Notes: a model not told the origin generated them from the letters alone. A DNA stretch of 64,000 nt from Hyphomicrobium_A sp963817485 (GCA_963817485.1 CAWFOR010000005.1:124001-188000), one strand, 5' to 3'; shown: positions 26,650-35,220, counted from the first letter of the stretch. Numbers and translations: made by a program.

Positions 26650-26931
26650 TCAACCGCGCTTCTGCCACAGCCACAGGCCGAGGAGAAACAGAATCGATCC
26701 CGTGAATGCCGAGACCACGTCGCGCAGCGAGATGGAGATGGTTTCGAGGCCCGGCAGGATTCCGAACAGACGGAACAGGACGCCGCCGACGACGGCGCCG
26801 ACGAGGCCGATGCCGAGGTTGGTCCACACGCCGAAGCCTTCGCGCTGCCAGCGCACGAGCGCACCCGCGAGCGTGCCGCCGAGGCCGCCAATGATGAGCC
26901 AGACGATGATCTGCGAGAACGAGATTGCCAT
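26650..26931 (-). CDS. GlsB/YeaQ/YmgE-family membrane protein
   Basis: This 93-residue inner-membrane protein has three hydrophobic segments rich in glycine: QIIVWLIIGGLGGTLAGALV, LGIGLVGAVVGGVLFRLFG and FTGSILFLLGLWLW. This is the transglycosylase-associated/YeaQ family, linked in other bacteria to stress responses. I start at the ATG at 26931, which stands nine bases behind GGGGAG. Two earlier candidate starts are too close to that site. Confidence 0.88.
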   Translation of the reverse strand: MAISFSQIIVWLIIGGLGGTLAGALVRWQREGFGVWTNLGIGLVGAVVGGVLFRLFGILPGLETISISLRDVVSAFTGSILFLLGLWLWQKRG

Positions 26932-27051
26932 GTGCATCAACTCCCCTTCACGGGCGACCGGTGAGAAGATAGCCGCCGCGGATGCGGACGAGGGCGCCGC
27001 TCACCACGGCGCCCCCTCTGGAGCTCGTGCATTAAGCGCGGATTTGCGCGC

Positions 27052-27408
27052 TTACTTCACCTTTACGGCGTCCGAGGTGCTGCTCGGTGCGGCGCTCGCA
27101 TCCTTCTCGTAGCCGGTCTTCTTGTAGGCGTCGCCTTCCTTGGCGATCTTCGTGGTCCAGCCGGAGTCCCACTTGATTACCGCGGCGCCGCCGTCTTCCT
27201 TCCAGGATCCGGTGAGGGTTTCGCCGGGGCGATTGCCAGTCGCCTTGCCATCGGCGGCAAGCGTGATGTCGAAATCTCCGCCGCCGGTGTCCTTGGTCTT
27301 CCACGTTCCCGCATACTGGCTCGAGGAAGTGTTGTTTCCGCAGGCGGCGAGCCCGATGGCAAAAGCCAACGCGACGGCCGCTGTCGTCGTCTTCCCGATC
27401 ATTCGCAT
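27052..27408 (-). CDS. Small lipoprotein
   Basis: This 118-residue protein has a lipoprotein signal peptide ending in the lipobox LAAC at about residues 20-23, so it is anchored by a lipidated cysteine. The mature part begins with a Ser/Asn linker and forms a small beta-rich domain (YAGTWKTKDTGGGDFDITLAADGKATG split by GSWKEDGG), like a lipocalin-type or META-like sheet. It ends in a Ser/Ala-rich tail. GGAG stands upstream of the ATG. Function unknown. Confidence 0.75.
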   Translation of the reverse strand: MRMIGKTTTAAVALAFAIGLAACGNNTSSSQYAGTWKTKDTGGGDFDITLAADGKATGNRPGETLTGSWKEDGGAAVIKWDSGWTTKIAKEGDAYKKTGYEKDASAAPSSTSDAVKVK

Positions 27409-27531
27409 GGAGTTTTCTCCTGTTATGAATTATGGGCGCCGAGCACCAGAAGTTTAGAATGTCCTATCCCGCCGCGAGTTCCTAATGTCTGAAATGAAAA
27501 CCGACAATCTGAGCAAGCGGCGAGAGTGGCG

Positions 27532-28506
27532 ATGAAGTTGCGGCGCGTCAAAGCCGGCGACGACTTGCACGTCGAACTCTTTGGCTCCCAGGGCTGGGTC
27601 GAGGTCGCCAAGTGCTTGGCGCAGCTCAAGCAACCGCGCCCGGAGGAAGCTCACACTCTCGCGACCGATATCGTCGCGCTGCTGGGCGCGCCAGCGGACG
27701 TGCGCGCCGCAATCCTGGACGCCGCGCGAGAAATTGATCCGGAAACGGCAGCCGAAGGCGCCGTGGTCATCCCGTTCGAGCCGCGCTCGTTCCGCGATTT
27801 CATGCTCTACGAAACCCACGCCATCGCAGCCGCACGCGGCTTTGTGCGCAAGCAAATGCCGGGTGCATTTCAGGCGGTGCGCGCCTACGAGGCGCTCACC
27901 GGCCGGACATTCCCCAAGCTCAAACCGCACGCGCTCTGGTACCGCCAGCCCGTCTATTACATGGGCAACCATCTCACCTTCGCGACCGACGGCGAGGCGA
28001 TCGCCATGCCGTCCTACACGAAGGCGCTCGACTACGAGCTGGAGCTCGGCTTCGTGCTGGCGCAACCGCTGCGCGATGCCTCGCCGGAGACTGGGGAAGC
28101 GGCGATCGGTGGCTTCGTGGTGCTCAACGATTTCTCCGCGCGCGACGTGCAGCTTGCCGAGATGGCCTCGGGCTTCGGGCCGCAGAAGTCGAAGCACTTC
28201 CGCAGCGCGATGTCCAAGGTCGTGGTTTCCGCCGACGAGATCCTGCCGCGCTGGCACGACCTCAATGGCTTCGTTCGACTCAACGGCGTGACGGTCGCCG
28301 AGCCATCGACCGCCGGCGCGAAGTGGTCGCTCGGCGAGGTGCTGGCGCACGCCTCGCGCTCCGAGCAGCTTCATCCTGGCGAGCTGTTCGGCTCCGGCAC
28401 GCTGCCGAACGGCAGCGGCATCGAGACGGGGCACGCACTCAGACCTGGCGACCGCATCGAGATCGGGATCGAGAACATCGGTACACTCGCGAATCCGATC
28501 GTGTGA
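27532..28506 (+). CDS. Fumarylacetoacetate hydrolase (FAH) family protein
   Basis: This 324-residue protein has a C-terminal FAH fold. RDFMLYETHA has the histidine of the catalytic centre. YELELGFVLAQPL supplies metal-binding glutamates, and VVLNDFSARDVQL the metal-binding aspartate. LGEVLAHASRSEQLHPGELFGSGTLPNGSG is the typical loop. FAH enzymes hydrolyse C-C bonds or decarboxylate acylpyruvates in aromatic catabolism. A cyclase-family gene follows 14 bases downstream, so the two may act in one ring-degradation route. The substrate is not determined. An in-frame GTG six bases upstream is also possible as start. Confidence 0.85.
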   Translation: MKLRRVKAGDDLHVELFGSQGWVEVAKCLAQLKQPRPEEAHTLATDIVALLGAPADVRAAILDAAREIDPETAAEGAVVIPFEPRSFRDFMLYETHAIAAARGFVRKQMPGAFQAVRAYEALTGRTFPKLKPHALWYRQPVYYMGNHLTFATDGEAIAMPSYTKALDYELELGFVLAQPLRDASPETGEAAIGGFVVLNDFSARDVQLAEMASGFGPQKSKHFRSAMSKVVVSADEILPRWHDLNGFVRLNGVTVAEPSTAGAKWSLGEVLAHASRSEQLHPGELFGSGTLPNGSGIETGHALRPGDRIEIGIENIGTLANPIV

Positions 28507-28520
28507 AGGAGCACGCTCCC

Positions 28521-29282
28521 GTGAAAGTCATCGACCTGTCGAAGCCCATCCGCTTCAACCGCGGCGATCCGCGCTTCATGCAGGTGCGCATTCGGCACAA
28601 GCCGCGTTGGGCCGCGAAGCTGCTCGTGCGCGTGTTGGGCCTGCCGCGGCGGCTCATTCCGAAGGACTGGGCCGGCTGGGCCGATGACACCATCACGAAG
28701 ATGGGCGTGCATTCGACGACGCACATCGATGCGCCCTGGCACTACGGGCCGATGTCTGGCGGCAAGCGCGCGCAAACCATCGAGGAGATGCCGCTCGAGA
28801 AATGCATCGGCCCCGGCGTCGTGCTCGACCTCGCGCACAAGGCCGACAACGACCCGATCACGGTTGAAGACCTCAAGGCCGCGCTCGCCAAAACCGGCGC
28901 GACACTCACCGACCGCACCATCGTACTGATCCGCACCGGGCGCGATACGTTCATGGGCACCAAGGCGTTTTGGACCACCGGCACCGGCATGAGCGCATCG
29001 GCGACCGAGTGGCTCATCGACCAGGGCCCGACCGTGATGGGCATCGATCAGTGGGGTTGGGATCTGCCATTCCAGGCGCAGATCGCCAAGGCCAAGGCGA
29101 CGGGCGACGACAACCTGTTCTGGGAGGCGCACCGCGTCGGTCTGCGGCGCCCTTACTGGCACATGGAGCAGCTCACCAACCTCGGCGCCCTGCCACCGTC
29201 CGGCTTCGAGGTGATGGTGTTTCCGCTGAAGATCGTCGGCGCCTCCGCCGCCCCCGCCCGCGTCGTCGCCGTGATCCGGTAA
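28521..29282 (+). CDS. Cyclase family protein (kynurenine-formamidase-like hydrolase)
   Basis: This 253-residue metal-dependent hydrolase starts at a GTG (28521) with AAGGAG immediately after the previous stop. The motif HSTTHIDAPWHYGP is the family's metal-binding HxGTHxDxPxH pattern, with a Thr in place of the usual Gly. The end ALPPSGFEVMVFPLKIVGAS is also typical. Members include kynurenine formamidase and isatin hydrolase. With the FAH-family gene upstream it probably forms a two-gene catabolic unit. Confidence 0.85.
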   Translation: MKVIDLSKPIRFNRGDPRFMQVRIRHKPRWAAKLLVRVLGLPRRLIPKDWAGWADDTITKMGVHSTTHIDAPWHYGPMSGGKRAQTIEEMPLEKCIGPGVVLDLAHKADNDPITVEDLKAALAKTGATLTDRTIVLIRTGRDTFMGTKAFWTTGTGMSASATEWLIDQGPTVMGIDQWGWDLPFQAQIAKAKATGDDNLFWEAHRVGLRRPYWHMEQLTNLGALPPSGFEVMVFPLKIVGASAAPARVVAVIR

Positions 29283-29311
29283 CAGGTTTCCGGGAGCTGT
29301 CCCACAACCAA

Positions 29312-29431
29312 CGTCATCCCCGCGCAGGCGGGGACCCAGAACACTTCGCGCGACTGGTGAGGGCAAGTGCAAACACTGCACGGCCGGACTTGTGAAAACG
29401 TGCCTGGGTTCCCGCCTGCGCGGGAATGACG
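29312..29431. repeat. Dispersed palindromic (REP/RPE-like) element
   Basis: Two arms of 28 bases face each other: 29312-29339 (CGTCATCCCCGCGCAGGCGG and on) and 29404-29431 (its near reverse complement, ending GCGGGAATGACG). Each arm also contains an inner GC palindrome. Read as protein, such elements give the PRRREPR and GPRLRGDD strings often seen in rhizobial annotations. This copy sits between the convergent cyclase and glpK genes and may terminate both. Only one copy is in the window. Confidence 0.75.
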
Positions 29432-29452
29432 GAAGTGAGAGGCGCAGTAGCG

Positions 29453-30949
29453 CTAACTGACCGGCGTGGACAGCGTGCGGCGAACGGCATCGTGCCAGCG
29501 GGCGAGCAGGCGCTCGCGCTCGGGCGCCGCGAGATTTGGGCTGAAGCGCCGATCGAGCGCCCAGCGCTCGGCGAACTTCTCCGGCTCCGGATAGAACCCC
29601 GATTGGAGACCGGCGAGATACGCTGCCCCCAGCGCGGTGGTCTCCAGCACCGTCGGCCGGTCGACCGGCGCATCGAGGATGTCGGCGAGGCGCTGCATGG
29701 TCCAATCGGACGCCGCCATGCCGCCGTCGACGCGCACGATGGTGCTCCCTTCGTCGGGCCAGTCGCCACGCATGGCCTCGAGCAGATCGCTCGTCTGGAA
29801 GCACACCGCGTCGAGTGCGGCACGAGCCAGCTCGTTCGGGCCGGAGTTGCGCGTCAACCCGTAGAGCGCGCCACGGCAGTCGGGGTCCCAATAGGGCGCA
29901 CCGAGCCCGACGAATGCCGGTACGAGCACGACGTCCTGGCTCGGGTCCGCCTCCTGCGCCATGCGGCCCGCGGCACCCGCATTTGGGATGACGCGGAGTG
30001 CGTCGCGCAGCCACTGCACGGCGGCGCCGGCGATGAAGATCGAGCCTTCGAGCGCGTAGGTGCGTTTGCCCTCGAGCTGGTAGGCGATGGTCGAGAGCAG
30101 GCGATTGTGCGAGGTGATGGCCTTGCCGCCCGTGTTGCGCACGGCAAAGCAGCCGGTGCCGTACGTCGACTTGATCATGCCGGGGGTGAAGCAGGCCTGC
30201 CCGATGGTTGCCGCCTGCTGGTCGCCGGCCATGCCACGGATGGGGATGGGAGCGCCGAGAAGCTCGGCCTCGGTGGCGCCAAACTCGGCGGCGTTGTCAC
30301 GCACCTCCGGCAATAGCGCGCGCGGTACGCGAAAGAGCTGCAGCAGTGTCTCGTCCCATTCGCCGGTATGGATGTCGAACAGGCAGGTGCGCGAGGCATT
30401 CGTCGCGTCCGTCGCGTGCACCCGGCCGCCCGTCAACCGCCACAGCAGGAAGGTCTCGACAGTGCCGAACGCAAGCTCGCCGCGCTCGGCTTTCGCGCGT
30501 GCGCCTGCGACGTGATCGAGGATCCAGGCGATCTTAGTCGCCGAAAAATATGGGTCGAGCCGCAGCCCCGTCTTTGCGATGACCGTCTCCTCGGCGCCGG
30601 CGGCTGCGAGCTCCTGGCAGACATCCGCGGTCCGCCGATCCTGCCAGACGATGGCATGATGTATGGGCCGGCCGGTCGCGCGCTCCCAGACGATGCTCGT
30701 CTCGCGCTGGTTGGAGATGCCGATGGCGACGACGTCCGCCGCGCTTGCGCCGGCTTTGGCGAGCGCCCCGCGCGCTGTCGCGAGCGTCGTACGCCAGATG
30801 TCCTCCGGGTCGTGCTCGACCCAGCCGGAAGCCGGGTAATGCTGCGGGAACTCCTCCTGTGCGAGGGCCGCAACGCGATAATCCTCGGCAAACAGCAGAG
30901 CGCGCGAGGACGTCGTCCCCTGATCGATGGCCAAGACGTAGCGCCCCAT
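29453..30949 (-). CDS. glpK: Glycerol kinase
   Basis: This 498-residue FGGY-family sugar kinase phosphorylates glycerol to sn-glycerol-3-phosphate with ATP in the cytoplasm. Family signatures are all present: AIDQGTTSSRALLF at the start, ISNQRETSIVWERATG, AIVWQDRRTAD, IRGMAGDQQAATIGQACF, STYGTGCF and VRVDGGMAASDWTMQ. Length matches. The ATG at 30949 follows GGAGCGGGG. There is no glpD, glpF or glpR next to it. The neighbour ampG is divergent. Confidence 0.96.
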   Translation of the reverse strand: MGRYVLAIDQGTTSSRALLFAEDYRVAALAQEEFPQHYPASGWVEHDPEDIWRTTLATARGALAKAGASAADVVAIGISNQRETSIVWERATGRPIHHAIVWQDRRTADVCQELAAAGAEETVIAKTGLRLDPYFSATKIAWILDHVAGARAKAERGELAFGTVETFLLWRLTGGRVHATDATNASRTCLFDIHTGEWDETLLQLFRVPRALLPEVRDNAAEFGATEAELLGAPIPIRGMAGDQQAATIGQACFTPGMIKSTYGTGCFAVRNTGGKAITSHNRLLSTIAYQLEGKRTYALEGSIFIAGAAVQWLRDALRVIPNAGAAGRMAQEADPSQDVVLVPAFVGLGAPYWDPDCRGALYGLTRNSGPNELARAALDAVCFQTSDLLEAMRGDWPDEGSTIVRVDGGMAASDWTMQRLADILDAPVDRPTVLETTALGAAYLAGLQSGFYPEPEKFAERWALDRRFSPNLAAPERERLLARWHDAVRRTLSTPVS

Positions 30950-31056
30950 GCCCCGCTCCCTTCCCCGCCGCACTCAAGCCATTCTCTCGACAGATGGCTT
31001 GAGCCTTAGTAGCAAGCCCGCATCGCTCGTTCCCACCCAAGCCCGGACCTCTCCAC

Positions 31057-32412
31057 ATGAGCGCGCCCGCCGAAACCGAAGAGCCCCCGCGCGCCTCCTT
31101 CCTGGAGGGCCTGCTCGTCTATCTGCGGCCGGGCGTGCTTATCGTCATGCTGCTGGGGTTTTCCTCCGGGCTGCCGCTGGCGCTCTCGGGCGAGACCCTG
31201 CGGGTATGGATGGCGGACCGCGGTGTCGATCTCGGCACCATCGGCCTGCTCTCGCTCGCGGGACTGCCCTATACGCTGAAGTTCATCTGGGCGCCCGTCG
31301 TCGATGCGTGGCAGGTGCCCTACCTGTCGAAGCTGGGACGACGCCGCAGCTGGCTTGTCGCCACGCAGCTTCTGCTCATGGCAGCGATCCTGTTCCTCGG
31401 CACCCGCAATCCCATCGCCTCGCCACTCATGGTGGGCGTGGCGGCGTTGCTCGTCGCCTTCGCCTCGGCGACGCAGGACATCGTCGTCGACGCCTTCCGC
31501 GTGCAGAGCCTGCCGACGGACGAGCAGGCAGCCGGCGTTGCGAGCTATGTCGCCGCCTATCGTGTCGGGATGTTGGCCTCAGGCGCTGGTGTCATCGGCC
31601 TGGCCGGATGGCTCGAGGTGAACGGGCTAAGCAAGGAGACCACCTGGCCGCTTGCCTACGCACTTGCGGCGGTGCTGGTGCTCGTGGGTCTTGCCGCGAC
31701 GCTGCTCACACGCGAGCCAAAGAGCGGCGCCGAGCGCGATCCGCACGCGAGCGATGGTGCGCTGTTGCGTCTTTACGAGACCGCGAGGGATTCCTTTGCC
31801 GAATTCCTCACCCGCGACGCGGCCATCGCCATTCTCGCCTTCGTGGTCCTCTTCAAGCTCTGCGACGCGCTGGCGGGTGCCATGACCGCGCCCTTCGTGC
31901 TTTCGCTCGGCTACAGCAAGCTGCAGTACGCAACCATCGTGAAGGGCGGGGGCCTCACGGCTCTGCTGATCGGCGGCTTTGCCGGCGGCGCCGTTGCGCG
32001 CATCGTGCCATTGGGAACCGCGCTTTGGATCGGCGCGATCCTGCAGTCGGTCTCCATCCTGGCCTTCGTCTGGCTCGGATGGCAGGAGCCGAGCCTGTCC
32101 GCGCTCGCCGTCGCGATCGTGATCGAGAACTTCACCACCGCGATCGGCACGGTGATCTTCGTCGCCTATATTTCCGCGCTGTGCCGCAACCCGCTGCACA
32201 CGGCAACGCAGTACGCGTTGCTGACGGCGCTGGCCTCAACCGGCCGCACCCTGTTTGCGTCGGGGACGGGCTACGCCGCTAAGGCGCTCGGGTGGCCGGC
32301 GTTCTTCGTAGGGTGCATGTTGACTGCGATCCCGGCGCTGGCGCTGCTCGTATGGCTGCAGAAGCGCGGCCATTTCCGCACGCTCGAGGCACCGCCGGAA
32401 GACGCTGCCTAG
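31057..32412 (+). CDS. ampG: AmpG-like muropeptide permease (MFS)
   Basis: This 451-residue major facilitator family transporter has about 12 membrane segments. AmpG traits are LLGFSSGLPLALSGETLRVWMADRGVDL near the N-terminus, LKFIWAPVVDAWQVP and ATQDIVVDAFRVQSLP. It imports anhydromuropeptides released during cell-wall turnover for recycling, and so feeds the signal for AmpC induction in bacteria that have it. No ampR/ampC is present in the window. The gene is divergent from glpK and convergent with bfr. Confidence 0.88.
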   Translation: MSAPAETEEPPRASFLEGLLVYLRPGVLIVMLLGFSSGLPLALSGETLRVWMADRGVDLGTIGLLSLAGLPYTLKFIWAPVVDAWQVPYLSKLGRRRSWLVATQLLLMAAILFLGTRNPIASPLMVGVAALLVAFASATQDIVVDAFRVQSLPTDEQAAGVASYVAAYRVGMLASGAGVIGLAGWLEVNGLSKETTWPLAYALAAVLVLVGLAATLLTREPKSGAERDPHASDGALLRLYETARDSFAEFLTRDAAIAILAFVVLFKLCDALAGAMTAPFVLSLGYSKLQYATIVKGGGLTALLIGGFAGGAVARIVPLGTALWIGAILQSVSILAFVWLGWQEPSLSALAVAIVIENFTTAIGTVIFVAYISALCRNPLHTATQYALLTALASTGRTLFASGTGYAAKALGWPAFFVGCMLTAIPALALLVWLQKRGHFRTLEAPPEDAA

Positions 32413-32425
32413 GCCCGAGCCGCAG

Positions 32426-32923
32426 CTAATCCGCGTGGCCGGAGACCTCGTTGGCGGGGTCGGACTGCAGCTGGCCGTAGTTTTCGATGCCGATCGCCTT
32501 CAGCAGGTCGAGCTGCGTCTCGATGAAGTCGATGTGCCCTTCCTCGTCCTTCAAGAGATGCTCAAACAGGTCCATCGACACATAGTCCTTGTGCGACCGG
32601 CAGAGCTCGCGCGCCTTCGTGTAGAATTCCTGCGCGATGTACTCGCCCTTCAGGTCGCACTCGAGAACCTCCTTCAGGCTCTCGCCGATCATCATCGGAG
32701 CGATCTCCTGCATCTTGGGGAAGCCTTCCAGGAAGATGATGCGGGTGATCAGCTTGTCCGCGTGATGCATCTCCTCGATCGACTCGGCCCGCTCCTTCTT
32801 GGCGATCCGCGTGAAGCCCCAGTCGTCGAGCCGGCGATAGTGCAGCCAGTATTGATTTACGGCGCCAAGCTCCAGCTTCAGCGCGTAATTCAACGCCTCG
32901 ATAACTTCCTTGTTGCCCTTCAT
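32426..32923 (-). CDS. bfr: Bacterioferritin
   Basis: This 165-residue ferritin-like four-helix protein forms 24-mer iron-storage shells, binding haem between subunits. Diiron ligands are visible in ALKLELGAVNQYWLH (Glu), AESIEEMHHADKL (Glu and His), and HLLKDEEGHIDFIETQLDLL (Glu, His). The ATG at 32923 starts the conserved MKGNKEVIEALN. bfd lies just upstream on the same strand. Confidence 0.94.
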   Translation of the reverse strand: MKGNKEVIEALNYALKLELGAVNQYWLHYRRLDDWGFTRIAKKERAESIEEMHHADKLITRIIFLEGFPKMQEIAPMMIGESLKEVLECDLKGEYIAQEFYTKARELCRSHKDYVSMDLFEHLLKDEEGHIDFIETQLDLLKAIGIENYGQLQSDPANEVSGHAD

Positions 32924-33077
32924 GGCTGCCCTCCGTGCCTGGCGAAAATCACGCTCAAATCGCTGAGCTGAACGGCTAGGCGTCAACACTCAGAGCGCAC
33001 GCCTCGTTGCGAGACGGCGCATCGATCGCGTTTTGAGATTAAGTGCTATGCCACCGCAAAAATTGCGGCGCAACCGC

Positions 33078-33419
33078 TCAGGCGACTTTGAGGCCGTGAC
33101 CGTTCGTGTCAGCGGCGGGAGCGGCAGGCTTCGCAGCAGAGGGGCGCAAACGTATGCGCGCGGACGAGAACTCCAACAGCTTGCTGCGCGCGGTCGCACA
33201 AACATCGGGACAAATCAGTCCCTTCCGCTCGAGCTCTTCCACCTTGTTGTAGATCGTCTCGACAGCGAGCGGCGCGCAGCCGCAACAGTTCATGCGCTTC
33301 TTGAGATGACGATAGACGACGCCTGGTGTCGGGATTGGCGCGTTCGGCTTGTTGAGAATCTCGACGAGCGCATCCTCGATATGACCATCGGTGATCATCG
33401 TGCAGGAACAGACGATCAT
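33078..33419 (-). CDS. bfd: Bacterioferritin-associated ferredoxin
   Basis: This 113-residue protein has an N-terminal BFD-like [2Fe-2S] domain. The cluster ligands are CSC in VCSCTMITD and the pair in MNCCGCAPL. It would donate electrons to bacterioferritin to release stored iron. A C-terminal extension of about 45 residues (basic, alanine/proline-rich) is longer than in the E. coli protein (64 residues) but ordinary for Hyphomicrobiales. It lies 154 bases upstream of bfr. Confidence 0.9.
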   Translation of the reverse strand: MIVCSCTMITDGHIEDALVEILNKPNAPIPTPGVVYRHLKKRMNCCGCAPLAVETIYNKVEELERKGLICPDVCATARSKLLEFSSARIRLRPSAAKPAAPAADTNGHGLKVA

Positions 33420-33503
33420 CGCGCGCCTCGCACAAGCTGCGAGCGCGGCGACCGCGCGTTCTCACGAATGGTCTCGGTGTGCTTCATCTCACTTCACTCG
33501 TAC

Positions 33504-33526
33504 GGAGGCCAACCCCTTGGGCCTCC
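33504..33526. repeat. Perfect inverted repeat upstream of bfd
   Basis: GGAGGCC and GGCCTCC flank nine bases, in the gap between the Rrf2 gene's stop and the bfd start. It may be an operator for bfd or a transcription-ending hairpin for the Rrf2 gene; no T-run follows on either strand. I saw no classical Irr/ICE box here. Confidence 0.3.
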
Positions 33527-33638
33527 ACACACCCCTAATATGGAATGTCTTCGTCAAGTTTTGAAGGCTTCGGCGCGCCTGTCAAGTGACCACGCGCCGC
33601 ACCGCGATGCAAAATAAGCGGAATTCCAGCCAGCGGGG

Positions 33639-34121
33639 CTAGCGGGCAACGGCCTGCTGGGGCCCGCGCCGGTTGCGTAGGGAGGCAGCCCCGCGCGGGG
33701 TCGACTTGCCCGACCGGCCACCGGGCCCAGCATCCGCCAGCGCCTGGCTGCTCTCGGCCATATCCGCGAGCGTGTGCTGGTCGAGCACGCTGATGAAGGC
33801 CTCGAGCGCATCGTCGACGATTTGGTTAAGGCCCGCCTGGCCGCCGCTCTCCATGCCATCGGAGGCCGGAAACTCGATGGCGCGCACCACGTCGCCGATA
33901 CGGATCTTGGCCGGCGGCCGGGCCAGGCGCACGCCGCCATGGCGGCCGCGGACGGAGGCCAGGAAGCCGGCCTTGGCCAGGAGGTGCACGATCTTGAAGG
34001 CGTTCTGCTGGGTAATGTCGAGCCGCTGGGCAATTTCCGCCACCTTGATTAGGCGGTCGCCTGACTTGGCGCAGTCGACGAGGATGCGGACAGCGTGGCT
34101 GGTGGCTTTGTTGAGGCGCAT
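33639..34121 (-). CDS. Rrf2-family transcriptional regulator without cluster cysteines
   Basis: This 160-residue DNA-binding protein has an N-terminal winged helix (KATSHAVRILVDCAKSG, IAQRLDITQQNAFKIVHLLAKAGFL, GRHGGVRLARPP). NsrR, IscR and RirA carry three cysteines in the second half, but here only Cys17 is present. The C-terminal part is Ala/Gly/Pro-rich, so it cannot bind a cluster in the usual way. It sits upstream of bfd and bfr on the same strand and could control them, though this is from position only. Confidence 0.85.
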   Translation of the reverse strand: MRLNKATSHAVRILVDCAKSGDRLIKVAEIAQRLDITQQNAFKIVHLLAKAGFLASVRGRHGGVRLARPPAKIRIGDVVRAIEFPASDGMESGGQAGLNQIVDDALEAFISVLDQHTLADMAESSQALADAGPGGRSGKSTPRGAASLRNRRGPQQAVAR

Positions 34122-34497
34122 GCGGGGGCTCGTGTCCCTGGGCAGCAGTCGATCCTGGGCGGCAGTAGATAGTGCCTTATGTCAGGTCTGGCGATGTTGG
34201 CAATCGCCTCCCTTGAATTCCGCGAATTCCCTGGGGGCGACGGCCTTTAGCGCACCCGCACTTTAGCAGGATCGCGGCCCCCGCGGCAGGCACAATCGGG
34301 TGACACCGGACCCGAACGCGACTCCGGAAACTGCCCAAGCTCCGGCCAGCCATCCAAACCCCTGTTTTCATGGGAACTTTCAGAAAGAGCAGAAATATTT
34401 GCGCCTGTTTCGGCGGGAACAGCGTCACCGGCTCCCTCCCGGCATGATGAGCCTCAGACAAACCAAGGGCGATGACGCCCACCCGATGGAGGAAAAC
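34122..34497. other. Upstream region of the first NENSSI gene
   Basis: This is about 375 bases without a gene, between the divergent Rrf2 gene and the secreted-protein pair. It contains the motif at 34406-34424 listed separately, and the strong GGAGG ribosome site directly before 34498. Confidence 0.4.
34406..34424 (+). promoter_or_regulatory. Upstream motif shared by the tandem secreted genes, copy 1
   Basis: TGTTTC-N4-GGAACAGCG lies 74 bases before the ATG at 34498, and GCATGATGA follows 17 bases later (34442-34450). The same two blocks with identical spacing occur before the second gene (35202-35220 and 35238-35246). TGTTTC-N4-GGAACA is nearly a dyad and could be a regulator site or part of a promoter. 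It does not match the EcfG stress-promoter pattern fully. Confidence 0.4.
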
Positions 34498-35007
34498 ATG
34501 AACAAGACCCTGATCGCTCTCTTCACCGCCGCCGCCGCCCTCGCCGCCACCGTCGGCCAGGCCGAAGCCGGCTTCGGTCTTCGCATCGGCTTCGGCCCCA
34601 TCGGCTTTGGCGCCTTCCACCATGGCAGCGACTACGGCTCCTACCAGGCCCCGCGCCGCATCTACCGCGCCCAGCGGGTCCAGGAGCGCGCTCCTGTCCG
34701 CGCCCGCAAGGTGCAGCCGACGACGGTTGCCAAGGAAGAGATCAAGAAGGACGAGACGGTTGCCCATAACGAGAATTCCTCGATCACGGTTGCCGCCGAC
34801 AAGGTTGCCACCGTCGAGAGCTCCTCGATCACCGTTGCCGCCGACCCGGTGAAGATCACCGAGACCAAGAAGACCGCCGATGCCGCCAAGGTCATCGAGC
34901 CGGTCAAGACCGAGACGAAGAAGACTGAGCCTGCGGTTGCCCAGAAGATCGACTGCAAGAAGTTCTTCCCCTCGGTCGGCCTGACGCTGACGGTCCCCTG
35001 CGAGTAA
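34498..35007 (+). CDS. Secreted protein with NENSSI repeat, tandem paralogue 1
   Basis: This encodes 169 residues from the ATG at 34498 (GGAGG just upstream). A Sec signal peptide (TLIALFTAAAALAATVGQAEA) is followed by a Gly-rich segment. A charged, disordered middle follows, in which the block SSITVAAD occurs twice, 14 residues apart (HNENSSITVAADKV and ESSSITVAADPV). The end is a cysteine-pair domain, DCKKFFPSVGLTLTVPCE. The downstream gene repeats the NENSSI box and the C-terminal domain. Probably periplasmic or surface protein. Function unknown; I recognise no named family. Confidence 0.75.
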   Translation: MNKTLIALFTAAAALAATVGQAEAGFGLRIGFGPIGFGAFHHGSDYGSYQAPRRIYRAQRVQERAPVRARKVQPTTVAKEEIKKDETVAHNENSSITVAADKVATVESSSITVAADPVKITETKKTADAAKVIEPVKTETKKTEPAVAQKIDCKKFFPSVGLTLTVPCE

Positions 35008-35039
35008 GCAGCGACCCAGAAGAACGAGCCTCCATCCGC

Positions 35040-35069
35040 TTCGGTCCCGATCGCAAGGTCGGGACCGAA
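35040..35069 (+). terminator. Hairpin terminator after paralogue 1
   Basis: A perfect 11-bp stem (TTCGGTCCCGA / TCGGGACCGAA) with an 8-base loop lies 32 bases past the stop at 35007, followed by TGCGTTTTGG. The T-tract is short, so termination may be partial, leaving some read-through into paralogue 2. Confidence 0.6.
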
Positions 35070-35201
35070 TGCGTTTTGGAACCGGGCCGTGCATAGCCGG
35101 CGGCAAACCACTGACCGCATCCCGGCCGCAAGCCGGGGTCGAGCGTTTTCGAGCGGCGCTCAAACCATCAACCGCGGAAAAAATTCGGTGCCAGACAAAC
35201 G

Positions 35202-35220
35202 TGTTTCACGAGGAACAGCG
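35202..35220 (+). promoter_or_regulatory. Upstream motif shared by the tandem secreted genes, copy 2
   Basis: TGTTTC-N4-GGAACAGCG at 35202-35220, then GCATGATGA at 35238-35246, with the ATG at 35296 (gap 75 bases). Both the sequence and the spacing agree with copy 1. The four variable bases differ between copies. Confidence 0.4.

Noticed and set aside
28371..30014. Long minus-strand frame covering the cyclase gene, repeat and part of glpK
   Set aside because: It crosses the REP-like element (giving the PRRREPR/LRGDD strings typical of false translations) and lies antisense to the cyclase and out of frame with glpK.
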